From Candidatus Woesearchaeota archaeon CG10_big_fil_rev_8_21_14_0_10_37_12 (GTDB taxonomy: Archaea; Nanobdellota; Nanobdellia; Woesearchaeales; ARS49): a DNA stretch of 43,630 nt. The notes beneath the pieces are model-generated. The model did not search any database, had not been told where the DNA came from, and was given only the letters and a program-made list of their open reading frames with translations. The stretch spans positions 1,011 through 44,640 of the forward strand of contig PCYA01000001.1 of the NCBI GenBank assembly GCA_002762795.1, written 5' to 3'. Each line of letters begins with the position of its first letter. Position 1 is the first letter of the stretch. Shown one piece after another: positions 23,450 to 31,320 of this stretch. The position numbers and the translations under genes were made by a program.

Positions 23450-23500
23450 AAGTTCCTGATATTCGTTAAGTTTTAATAAGCTTTTATTTTATCCCCAGTT

Positions 23501-23971
23501 ATGAGAACACTTACAAATTTTCTACTCATTGACGAACAAAATAACAAAGTCTTACTCGGGATGAAAAAAAGAGGATTTGGAGCTGGCAAATACAACGGAT
23601 TTGGAGGAAAAGTAGAAAGCAAAGAATCAATAAAACAAGCAGCCATACGAGAACTCTTTGAAGAAGCTGGACTTACTGTCAATGAAAATGACGTAACAAA
23701 ACAAGCAGAACTCACCTTCAAAGCACCATTCGACAACAGCATTGTACACGTTTTTACCGCAACAAAATGGACAGGTGAGCCTGTTGAAAGCGAAGAAATG
23801 GCACCAAAATGGTTTGAATTTAATGAAATCCCTTACGACACGATGTGGGCAGACGACAAACACTGGATACCAATCGTTTTGGCAGGCAAATACGCAGAAG
23901 GATCATTCACCTTTGATAAAGATGAAAATATCATTGATATGAACATACAGGGAACTTTGAAAAAGTCATAA
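23501..23971 (+). CDS. Nudix hydrolase, MTH1-like
   Basis: A 156-residue Nudix protein. The box GGKVESKESIKQAAIRELFEEAGL fits GX5EX7REUXEEXGU. NGFGGKVE, EMAPKWFEFNEIPY and MWADDKHWIP resemble MTH1-type 8-oxo-dGTP/2-OH-dATP diphosphatases that cleanse the nucleotide pool. The last six residues (GTLKKS) and stop are encoded by the left arm of a P1 hairpin element, so the original terminus was replaced. Confidence 0.85.
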   Translation: MRTLTNFLLIDEQNNKVLLGMKKRGFGAGKYNGFGGKVESKESIKQAAIRELFEEAGLTVNENDVTKQAELTFKAPFDNSIVHVFTATKWTGEPVESEEMAPKWFEFNEIPYDTMWADDKHWIPIVLAGKYAEGSFTFDKDENIIDMNIQGTLKKS

Positions 23972-24073
23972 AAATAGATCAAAGTTCCCTAAGCCAACTT
24001 TTAATATCGACGACAAGAATTGTAGGGCGTTCACGCCATTCACCAAAAAGCTGATTAATTCAAAGTTGCCTAC
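23950..24073. repeat. P1 palindromic element, short form
   Basis: GGGAACTTTGA (23950-23960) and TCAAAGTTCCC (23979-23989) form a perfect 11-bp stem, followed by AAGCCAACTTTTAATATCGA, GGGCGTTCACGCC and ATTCAAAGTTGCC, the same right half seen at 6781-6827. From 24074 to 24250 nothing is recognised. Confidence 0.75.
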
Positions 24074-24250
24074 AAGAAAAATGAAAGCAACATGACCTAA
24101 TTTCTGAAGCTTTCCTTTAACCTCAAGCATTTTGTCAGTAAATTGCATAGAGCCTATTATTCCTAGTCTCATATCACTCTTTTTGTAATCAAACTTTATA
24201 AAAACTCTGTTTGAGCAAGACTTTTAAACCTCTTACTTCAAACTTCTTAC

Positions 24251-25282
24251 TTAACTCAACACGTTTTTTATCAGAGCCACAAACTCATGAATATCTTCTT
24301 CTTCAGTGTCAAATGAACACATCCATCTCACTTCAGAAGTCTGCTCATTCCAAACATAAAAAAAATACTCCTTTTGCAAAACTGGAATGTACTGCTTAGG
24401 AACGATAGCAAAAACCCCATTCGCTTCAACTTTCTGAGTAATTTTAATTTCAGAAATTTTTTTAATCTCATCAAACAATATTCTTGCCATCCTGTTTGAA
24501 TGCTGTGCGTTTTTGAGCCACAAATCATTGGATAATAATTCTTCAAACTGCGCGGAAATAAAACGCATTTTAGATGCAAGCTGCATTCCCTGCTTTCGTA
24601 TAAATGCAAACTTGTTTGATAATTCTTTATTACGAAAAATAACAGCTTCGCCAAACATCATGCCATTTTTCGTTCCACCAAAAGAGAGCACATCCACACC
24701 CAAGTCAAAAGTGATCGCTTTAAGAGATTTGTTAAAACTTGCTGCTGCATTCGACAAACGCGCACCATCAACATGCAAAAGCATACCATTTTCGTGAGCA
24801 TAATCACCAAGATCTTCAACTTCTTTCAATGTATAAAGCGTGCCTAATTCAGTTGGCTGAGTAATCGACATCACTTTTGGCTGAGCATGATGTTGATCAC
24901 CAAACCCATAAACATGACGTTTCAGCTTCTCCACAGAAATTTTGCCATCATTCGTTGGCACTGTAAGCAACTTACACCCTGTAAACCTTTCCGGAGCACC
25001 ACATTCATCAACATTAAGATGTGCTGTTTCAGCACAAATGATTGAGTTAAATGATTCTGTCACTGCTTTAAGTCCCAAAACATTTGCACCAGTGCCATTA
25101 TAAACAAAATAAACATCAACATCCTTGCCAAAATGCTCCTTGAATTTTTTAATTGCCCTTGCAGTATATTCATCAGTTCCGTAGGCGCTAGCGTGCCCTG
25201 AATTTGCTTTTTGAATCGCCTCAATAATCAAGGGATGCGCTCCCGAATAATTATCACTCGCAAAACCTTTGATTTTTTTCAT
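24251..25282 (-). CDS. ltaE: L-threonine aldolase (low specificity), PLP enzyme
   Basis: A 343-residue fold-type I PLP enzyme that splits threonine or allo-threonine into glycine and acetaldehyde. GFASDNYSGAHPLI at the start, SAYGTDEYT, HLNVDECGAPE, LHVDGARLSNAAA and SFGGTKNGM (Lys for PLP) are typical. ATG 25282 is taken because MKKIKGFASDN is the usual beginning; a start five codons upstream is possible. Confidence 0.9.
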   Translation of the reverse strand: MKKIKGFASDNYSGAHPLIIEAIQKANSGHASAYGTDEYTARAIKKFKEHFGKDVDVYFVYNGTGANVLGLKAVTESFNSIICAETAHLNVDECGAPERFTGCKLLTVPTNDGKISVEKLKRHVYGFGDQHHAQPKVMSITQPTELGTLYTLKEVEDLGDYAHENGMLLHVDGARLSNAAASFNKSLKAITFDLGVDVLSFGGTKNGMMFGEAVIFRNKELSNKFAFIRKQGMQLASKMRFISAQFEELLSNDLWLKNAQHSNRMARILFDEIKKISEIKITQKVEANGVFAIVPKQYIPVLQKEYFFYVWNEQTSEVRWMCSFDTEEEDIHEFVALIKNVLS

Positions 25283-25330
25283 AATTACATTAATCAATAA
25301 CAGATATTTATAAAATATTCTACCGCTATT

Positions 25331-25493
25331 CTTTTAAACGCTAAAAATTCTACCATCTATTGAATGGTGGTTTACTACGTAAACCACAGTTGCATAGGTG
25401 GAATTTTGGCGTGATCAAGAACCACTTAGTTGTATCAAATTATGATGAAGCTATCGCTTCATGCCACCCATTTATTAACGGGTGGTTCTTGAC
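25331..25493 (-). repeat. 162-bp palindromic element (family P2, inverted copy)
   Basis: On the minus strand it runs from GTCAAGAACCACC to GCGTTTAAAA and closely matches 35593-35754; both span 162 bp. It holds GGTGGTTTAC/GTAAACCAC, GAAGC/GCTTC and GTGGTTCTTGA/TCAAGAACCAC inverted repeats. It lies between the threonine aldolase gene and tRNA-Arg. Confidence 0.8.
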
Positions 25494-25518
25494 AGACTTA
25501 ATTTTTAATAAAATACAT

Positions 25519-25593
25519 GCACCTGTAGCTCAGCTTGGATAGAGCGAAGCACTCCTAATGCTTAGGCCGAGGGTTCGAATCCCTTCAGGTGCG
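25519..25593 (+). tRNA. tRNA-Arg (CCU)
   Basis: A complete cloverleaf: acceptor GCACCTG/CAGGTGC, D-stem GCTC/GAGC with loop GG, anticodon stem AAGCA/TGCTT with loop CTCCTAA (anticodon CCT), T-arm GAGGG-TTCGAAT-CCCTT, discriminator G. There is no intron and no encoded CCA. It has the canonical elbow bases that the tRNA-Thr lacks. Confidence 0.93.
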
Positions 25594-25906
25594 TAGCGAA
25601 CAAAGTGAGCGAAGCAACTGAAGGTTAAAGAAAAAAATTTATTTTTCTGCAAACCTTCAGGTGCGTTTAAAAAAAAAAGCACTTCGTGCAACACCAATTT
25701 ATTCAATAAGGGATTCGAACGTCCTCAAAAATAAAAATCCCACCGGAGCAGAGCTCAGGGGTATTTTTAAAGTTATGATACCCATCGATCACAAGAAAAA
25801 CAAAGACGAACCCAACCGCCCCAAGGAGCGGGGCATCATAACAAATCAAAGATTTTTGGGAGTTCATCGTTCGCTTTGCTCACTCTGAACAATCCCTTCA
25901 GGTGCG
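25594..25906. repeat. Repeat cluster with copies of tRNA-Arg pieces
   Basis: AATCCCTTCAGGTGCG, the tRNA-Arg 3' end (25578-25593), recurs exactly at 25891-25906, and CCTTCAGGTGCG at 25654-25665. AAGGGATTCGAAC (25708-25720) is an inverted copy of the T-arm. Between them are short inverted repeats such as GCGAACAAAGTGAGCGAAGC and a P3 element at 25772-25842. The pattern looks like stacked insertions using the tRNA 3' end as target. No coding gene is seen. Confidence 0.7.
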
Positions 25907-25910
25907 TTTA

Positions 25911-27143
25911 TTACCATCTTCTCTTAGCCTTTCGTACTTCCTGCACAATAGAACAAAGCCAATTTGCAGTAGAAAAATAAGGGATAAAAAAAGTGTACGC
26001 AAGCAAAGGAACAAGGTGTGATTTAAGTTTTTCATCATACACTCTATGAGCAAAAATAATCAAATAAATACCCAATGCCAAACTCAAAAGAATAGGAATT
26101 GTTACCTGAATGTTTCTTGCAAGCACAAACTCCTTAACCGTTGGCAAGTCAAGCAAGGTATTCAAAAAATAGTCATCAAGCGTTAAACTGCGCACAAAGA
26201 AATCAAAGAATCTTGTTGTAAAATCATACAGGATGATCCCCACGTTTGCAACCAAAATTACAATTGCTGCGACATTAACAGGCAATTGGAACGTTCCAAA
26301 AACACCATGTTTTTTAGAAAAAATCATCTTTCTGTAATTCCACATATTGTAAATATAACCACGAGACCAGCGCATACGCTGACGCCAAAACATATGCAAA
26401 TCAGGAGGAACACACGTATGAGAAATTGCAGTTGGTTCCATCTCAACCAAATAGCCATTGTACCTTAACCTTAACGCGATTTCAAAATCTTCAGTCAAAT
26501 TATTCTTATCACGAGCAAAACCACCAAGTTTTTTAACCACACTGGTTTTAAACAAAGATAAAGCACCATGCGTGATAGCCAGCGTACCAAAATTCTTCAT
26601 TATGAAACGAGTCATTGTAGACATAATATATTCAAAACGCTGCATACGCTCGAGAAGATTCTTTGGCTGCTCAACTTTAATCCTACTAATAACAGCACCA
26701 ACTTGTTTATTACTAAAACGCAAAATCATTTTTTGAAGTGCATCAGGTTCAATTCTGCTATCTGCGTCAATCACTGCAAATAACTCTCCTTTTGCAACAT
26801 CCAATGCTGCATTCATAGCAGCCGCTTTGCCTGCGTTTTTCTGATTGATTAATATGACTTGAGAGTGATTTTTTTGGAACTTTTTCACAATACTTGCAGT
26901 GTTATCTGTACTCCCATCATTTACTACAAGAATCTCTGTTAACTGCTTTGGATAATCTGCATCAACCAAAGATATTAATGTTTTAAGAATTGTTTTTTCT
27001 TCATTAAAAACAGGAACGGTTAATGTAATTTTTGGCAACCTCTTCTGTTTTTTCTGATGATCTGAACTGTACAAAAAGTTCAGCCAGATAATAACCAGCC
27101 AAAGTGTAATGAAACTTACGCCCCATAGGATGTATTGTAACAT
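25911..27143 (-). CDS. Membrane glycosyltransferase, family 2 (BcsA/HAS-like)
   Basis: A 410-residue protein with an N-terminal membrane helix, a GT-A catalytic domain and C-terminal membrane helices. TVPVFNEEKTILKTL and VVNDGSTDNT bind nucleotide, VIDADSRI is the DxD-type metal site, EDFEIALRLRYNG carries the general base and QRMRWSRGY is the QxxRW motif of processive enzymes. Such enzymes extend and export polysaccharide. It is transcribed toward tRNA-Arg; the product sugar is unknown. Confidence 0.88.
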   Translation of the reverse strand: MLQYILWGVSFITLWLVIIWLNFLYSSDHQKKQKRLPKITLTVPVFNEEKTILKTLISLVDADYPKQLTEILVVNDGSTDNTASIVKKFQKNHSQVILINQKNAGKAAAMNAALDVAKGELFAVIDADSRIEPDALQKMILRFSNKQVGAVISRIKVEQPKNLLERMQRFEYIMSTMTRFIMKNFGTLAITHGALSLFKTSVVKKLGGFARDKNNLTEDFEIALRLRYNGYLVEMEPTAISHTCVPPDLHMFWRQRMRWSRGYIYNMWNYRKMIFSKKHGVFGTFQLPVNVAAIVILVANVGIILYDFTTRFFDFFVRSLTLDDYFLNTLLDLPTVKEFVLARNIQVTIPILLSLALGIYLIIFAHRVYDEKLKSHLVPLLAYTFFIPYFSTANWLCSIVQEVRKAKRRW

Positions 27144-27226
27144 GACTCCAAAAGCAGCAATTTGGTTTATAAATGTTGCGCCAGATTTATATACTCAAAT
27201 AGAGATTTTACTATTTTGGAGGGACT

Positions 27227-27862
27227 ATGAAACAGTTGGGTTTTGTAACAATCATCAGCTTACTTATTTTTGTACTCATGATTCCTCTGGCATTTCTTAC
27301 TGGCGTAACAGGATTTATTCCAGATCTGATTTTATTTTTTGCGCTGACTTTGTTTTATTACTGGACATACGACACACTTAGAATGACTCTGCCAATATTC
27401 ACATTGCTTATTATCGGACATATTTTACACGCGTGCGGCATATTTGGATGGTACCACATATCACCAGTGCCAATACAATGGGATCACATTACACACTTTT
27501 TTGGAACATTTCCATTTGCACTGCTCTTTTTCAGATTTGCAGAACAATGGAAAACAAAAAAATGGTTTACGCGTAAAAATTTGTTATTATTAATTGCAGT
27601 ATTTATCGCAGCAACAGGAATAGGAGCAGTAGTAGAAATGAGTGAATTTATAGGCTACTTAACCTTGGGCTTCGGCGATGGAGGATTGCAGTTCGGACCA
27701 GGAGATGGTTTGCCAGACCAAAACATCATTGACAGTATTGGTGGCGGATGGATAAACACAGGATGGGATTTTATCTACAACACACTCGGAATACTTTTTG
27801 GGATGATTATCATGATCATAATCCTAATAAATAAACAGCAAGAAGTAAGCAGTATTCTGTGA
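27227..27862 (+). CDS. Membrane protein, DUF2238-like
   Basis: A 211-residue protein with about six membrane segments. Polar motifs inside the membrane region (QWDHITHFFGTF, VVEMSEF and NTGWDFIYNTLG) resemble the DUF2238/YjdF pattern, of unknown function; the His/Asp/Glu could bind metal. GGAGGG precedes ATG 27227. The final residues (QQEVSSIL) and stop come from a heptad array. Confidence 0.65.
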   Translation: MKQLGFVTIISLLIFVLMIPLAFLTGVTGFIPDLILFFALTLFYYWTYDTLRMTLPIFTLLIIGHILHACGIFGWYHISPVPIQWDHITHFFGTFPFALLFFRFAEQWKTKKWFTRKNLLLLIAVFIAATGIGAVVEMSEFIGYLTLGFGDGGLQFGPGDGLPDQNIIDSIGGGWINTGWDFIYNTLGILFGMIIMIIILINKQQEVSSIL

Positions 27863-27881
27863 ATAGTAAAAAGCAGAGAGT
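27833..27881. repeat. Heptad repeat array at DUF2238-like gene 3' end
   Basis: ATAAACAGC leads into AAGAAGT, AAGCAGT, ATTCTGT, GAATAGT, AAAAAGC, AGAGAGT in 7-bp register. The TGA stop at 27860-27862 lies within it. Confidence 0.55.
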
Positions 27882-27900
27882 AAAGATGAGAAAGTTTTGG

Positions 27901-29709
27901 TCAAATCAACTTCTTCAACAACTCTGCAACTTTCTCACCAGAAGCCTTGCCCCTTAACTGAACCATTGCCTTACCCATCAACATATTAAACGGTTGACCT
28001 TTATTTTCATTCACTAAATTTTCAATCACTTTCTTCAACTCTTTATCAGACAATGTTCTAAATTTGTTCAAAACATCCTTAACAGGATTTCCTTCTTTCA
28101 AAATATCAAGAACACTTTCTTTAGATATCGCTCCTGCGTTTAATGCGGCGAACAAATCCCTGAAATCATCATCTGTTGGATCAACATCTTTGTTAAACTG
28201 ACGACGAATTGTTTTAGCTGATGTTAACAACGTTTCAGCAATAAACGCAAGTTTTATCTTTTTGAACTTTCCAATGAACTCATCAAACAATACAGTTTGC
28301 TCAGACTTTGCAACAAGCACTGCAAGATCTTTTCCCAAACCAAGCGTCTCATATCTTTTGATTTTATTATCAATTAGTTCAGGAAGCTGGACACTATCAA
28401 TCACTTCTTTTTTAATCCTAATCGGCAAAACATCAGTTTCAGGATACATTCTTGCTGCACCAGGAATGGGACGCATATATGTGCTTGTTCCATTCTCGTT
28501 TGCTTTTCTTACTTCTCCAGGTACTCCTTTAATAGCTTCCTTTGCTCTACCTATTACGGCACTAAGAGCTCTTTCTGCGTTAAAACTATCTCCTGCAGTT
28601 AAAATAAATGCATCTTGATCAGTACAATTCATAAACTTTCTAATAATCTCAACTTCGTCTTTTGTTATTCCAAAATTGGGAAGTTCATCACTATGCATTA
28701 TGCTCAGTCCGGCTTTAATCCTTGCATAATCAGTAAACTCAGTTCCAAGCCGTCTATTTGGCTGAATTTCTTTTCCTACCAATCCTTTGAATTTTTCAAG
28801 TTTAATTGCAAAAATTTTTCCTTTTTTTGTCAACGCTGATTTTAAAATATTTGAAGCAGTGTTTTTCATAATTACAGTGATTTCTTTTATTTCAGCTTTT
28901 ACCTCAGAAACCTCTCTTTTCTTAAGCTCTTCTTTGATTTCCAATAATCGTGTTTGTCGCTCTCCTTCTAATTTAACGATTGTAGGCAAAAGCTTAAGAT
29001 CTTGCGCTCCTTTAATCTCAACTCTTGCACCACCAGGAACAGAAACGTTAACATCTTGTCTTATTGTTCCAAGTCCTCTTTTTACCTTACCTGTGCTTCT
29101 TAGCAGCATTCCAATATACTCAGCTACTTCTTGACACTGCTCTGGAGAGTGGATTTCTGGCCCTGTTGAAATTTCTATAAGAGGAATTCCCAGTCTATCA
29201 AGTCGATACGTTTTTCTTGTTTCATCATCACTAATTACCCTCGCGCTGTCTTCTTCAACAATTATTGTAGGAATTGTAACTTTTCCATAAGAGGTACTAA
29301 TATTCCCGTCCATTGCTATTAATGCAGTTCTCTGAAATGCTGCTGTATTACTTCCATCAATGATGGTTTTTCTCATCACCTGAACCTCATCAACAAAGTT
29401 TGCATTTAGAATTTTTGCAATTTGCATAACAGCTTCAAATGCTTCTTTTCTTAAATTTCGCGGCGGCTCTTCATCAAGTTCTACAAGACAACAATTTTCA
29501 TCATATGCTTCATACACGTATGTTTTTCCTCTCATTGCTTCATGTGCTGCTGCTTCATCTATTTCTCCTGTTTCTCCTACAACAGCTCTCATTTTTCTAA
29601 CAATAGTATAATCTGGTTTTTTCTCTTGAACAATTGAATCACACTCACAAAATAATTTCTTACAGTTAATCTGCTGATGAATTTCCAAACCACAAGTTAT
29701 TTTTTCCAT
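27901..29709 (-). CDS. gatE: Glu-tRNA(Gln) amidotransferase subunit E
   Basis: A 602-residue archaeal GatE that binds Glu-tRNA(Gln) and catalyses its amidation with ammonia from GatD. The start ITCGLEIHQQINCKKLFC and the later TNVSVPGG-type stretch DVNVSVPGGARVEIKGAQDL are diagnostic, as are the AspRS-like insert (RLGTEFTDYARIKAG) and the helical GatB/YqeY tail (LMGKAMVQLRGKASGEKV). It begins 16 bp after gatD with GGAGAA as ribosome site. It implies Gln-tRNA is made indirectly. Confidence 0.96.
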   Translation of the reverse strand: MEKITCGLEIHQQINCKKLFCECDSIVQEKKPDYTIVRKMRAVVGETGEIDEAAAHEAMRGKTYVYEAYDENCCLVELDEEPPRNLRKEAFEAVMQIAKILNANFVDEVQVMRKTIIDGSNTAAFQRTALIAMDGNISTSYGKVTIPTIIVEEDSARVISDDETRKTYRLDRLGIPLIEISTGPEIHSPEQCQEVAEYIGMLLRSTGKVKRGLGTIRQDVNVSVPGGARVEIKGAQDLKLLPTIVKLEGERQTRLLEIKEELKKREVSEVKAEIKEITVIMKNTASNILKSALTKKGKIFAIKLEKFKGLVGKEIQPNRRLGTEFTDYARIKAGLSIMHSDELPNFGITKDEVEIIRKFMNCTDQDAFILTAGDSFNAERALSAVIGRAKEAIKGVPGEVRKANENGTSTYMRPIPGAARMYPETDVLPIRIKKEVIDSVQLPELIDNKIKRYETLGLGKDLAVLVAKSEQTVLFDEFIGKFKKIKLAFIAETLLTSAKTIRRQFNKDVDPTDDDFRDLFAALNAGAISKESVLDILKEGNPVKDVLNKFRTLSDKELKKVIENLVNENKGQPFNMLMGKAMVQLRGKASGEKVAELLKKLI

Positions 29710-29725
29710 AATTTTCTCCTCTAAA

Positions 29726-30997
29726 TTATCCCAAAAACGTATGATTTATTTCTCTCAAATTATATTCTCCTGCAATATTTTCTCTCATGAACTTAACCGG
29801 ATCTTTTTGTTTTAATGCGACAAGCAATTTCATATACGCAGTTTCAGGCAGCATATCGGCAAGATAAACCGCTCCAACACCCATACTTAACTTACGCAAA
29901 TTTGTATAAACATAAGGATTCACACTACCATAAATTGTTTGGCTACAAATGAAGATATGAACTCCTTTTGATGCTGCTTTTTTTAATACAGGAAGAAAAC
30001 CATATTTTGTATCTGAAACATTAATATGACCAAAAGCAGTTGCTGCAATAACAATTCCTTTCACGCCTTTTTTCAAATAATATTCAATCATACTTGGATC
30101 TAGTCCAGGATAAACATATATCAATCCTACATTTTCTCCGAGCTTTCTCAAACTCGTTGAATGATTAGATCTTCTTGGACAATTTTCACCAATAATATCT
30201 ATCTTCCCATCAGGATAAATGTGCGCAATAGCATCATCATTAATAGGTCTGAAAGCATCACGCCTACTTGTATGCATCTTTCTAACTTTGGTTCCCCTAA
30301 TAATTTGACAGTGCTTATCTTCTATTGTTGCATGCATACAAATAGCAACAACAGCCGCATCCAATTTTGCCGCTGCAATCACTGCACAAGTTAAGTTCAT
30401 AAAAGCATCCGATCCTCCTCGGTCAATGCTTCTTTGAGAACCTGTAACAATCACAGGCTTATTAAGATCTTTTAGTAGAAAAGAAAGTAACGCGGCAGTA
30501 AAATGCATAGTGTCAGTACCATGAGTAATAATTATGCCATCAACATTTGGCAACAGTTTTATTACCTCTTTTGCCATTTTTTCAACATCCTCTGGCAAAA
30601 GATCTTCACTCATCAAACTCATAATCCGCTTTGCTTCAAGATTTGCAATATCCGCAAGCTCAGGACACATAGCAACAAAATCCTCAGCAGTATAATCAGC
30701 ATACACACCACCTGTCCTATAATCAACTCGCGAAGAAATTGTGCCGCCTGTAGAAAGAATAGCAACTGTTGGCAAGCCTTTCTTTTTAGAAAGCTTTTGC
30801 TTTTTTATTACTGGCAATTTATACTTTTCAGTAACCTCAATTTTCTTAATTTTTTTAGTCTCAATACCAATATTATAACCTGTAGTTAATTTAAGAACAG
30901 TAACATCCTGTGAAAGAAGATCAGGACGAGGAAGCAAAATACCTTCAAAGACTTTTGTTTGCGTTGTAATCTTTACTTTGTCACCAGCTTTAGCCAT
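29726..30997 (-). CDS. gatD: Glu-tRNA(Gln) amidotransferase subunit D
   Basis: A 423-residue glutaminase of the L-asparaginase type. An SH3-like N-terminal domain (GDKVKITTQTKVFEGILLPR) precedes the catalytic domain with TGGTISSRVDY and IITHGTDTMHFTAA (Thr/Thr/Asp catalytic set). It releases ammonia channelled to GatE. It is first of the gatDE operon. Confidence 0.96.
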   Translation of the reverse strand: MAKAGDKVKITTQTKVFEGILLPRPDLLSQDVTVLKLTTGYNIGIETKKIKKIEVTEKYKLPVIKKQKLSKKKGLPTVAILSTGGTISSRVDYRTGGVYADYTAEDFVAMCPELADIANLEAKRIMSLMSEDLLPEDVEKMAKEVIKLLPNVDGIIITHGTDTMHFTAALLSFLLKDLNKPVIVTGSQRSIDRGGSDAFMNLTCAVIAAAKLDAAVVAICMHATIEDKHCQIIRGTKVRKMHTSRRDAFRPINDDAIAHIYPDGKIDIIGENCPRRSNHSTSLRKLGENVGLIYVYPGLDPSMIEYYLKKGVKGIVIAATAFGHINVSDTKYGFLPVLKKAASKGVHIFICSQTIYGSVNPYVYTNLRKLSMGVGAVYLADMLPETAYMKLLVALKQKDPVKFMRENIAGEYNLREINHTFLG

Positions 30998-31139
30998 ACA
31001 AATAGCGTGTATGTTGTGATTTAAAAGGTTTTACTTTGAAGAGGCTTTGTAGAAAGTCTCACTCGTCGGATTATCAGTAAAGAGAGGAGACTTGCTCCTC
31101 TGGCGCACTTCTTTTTGCGCAGTCCTCTTGTCAGTAATT

Positions 31140-31233
31140 GTCAAGAACCACTGGTGATCGCACTGCGGTGCTCAACACCAGTGGCATGACTGTTCAGAAA
31201 ATCATAAGAAAAAATGACCAGTGGTTCTTGATC
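31140..31233. repeat. Palindromic element (family P2, short form)
   Basis: TCAAGAACCACTGGT (31141-31155) pairs perfectly with ACCAGTGGTTCTTGA (31217-31231); an inner ACCAGTGG copy follows a CGCACTGCGGTGC hairpin. The left part is nearly identical to 43550-43630. The spacer before it (30998-31139) has a GAGGAGACTTGCTCCTC hairpin and nothing else evident. Confidence 0.8.
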
Positions 31234-31237
31234 ATGC

Positions 31238-31294
31238 TCGGAATGCCACTCGCTCCAGTAAACCACTCGTGAAGAAACACGAGTGGCATTCCGA
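31238..31294. repeat. Perfect 15-bp inverted repeat after cdc48
   Basis: TCGGAATGCCACTCG (31238-31252) and CGAGTGGCATTCCGA (31280-31294) form a perfect stem with an inner CACTCGT/ACGAGTG alternative pairing. It lies 26 bp beyond the cdc48 stop and could act as a 3' end structure, or be one more palindromic repeat. Confidence 0.7.
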
Positions 31295-31320
31295 CATGTA
31301 AAGAAAGCAAAACTATCTAA

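Noticed and set aside
25594-25906. A full integrated element bounded by att sites in tRNA-Arg
   Set aside because: The copies are only 60-300 bp apart with no integrase or cargo between them, so repeat insertion or duplication at the tRNA end is the better description.
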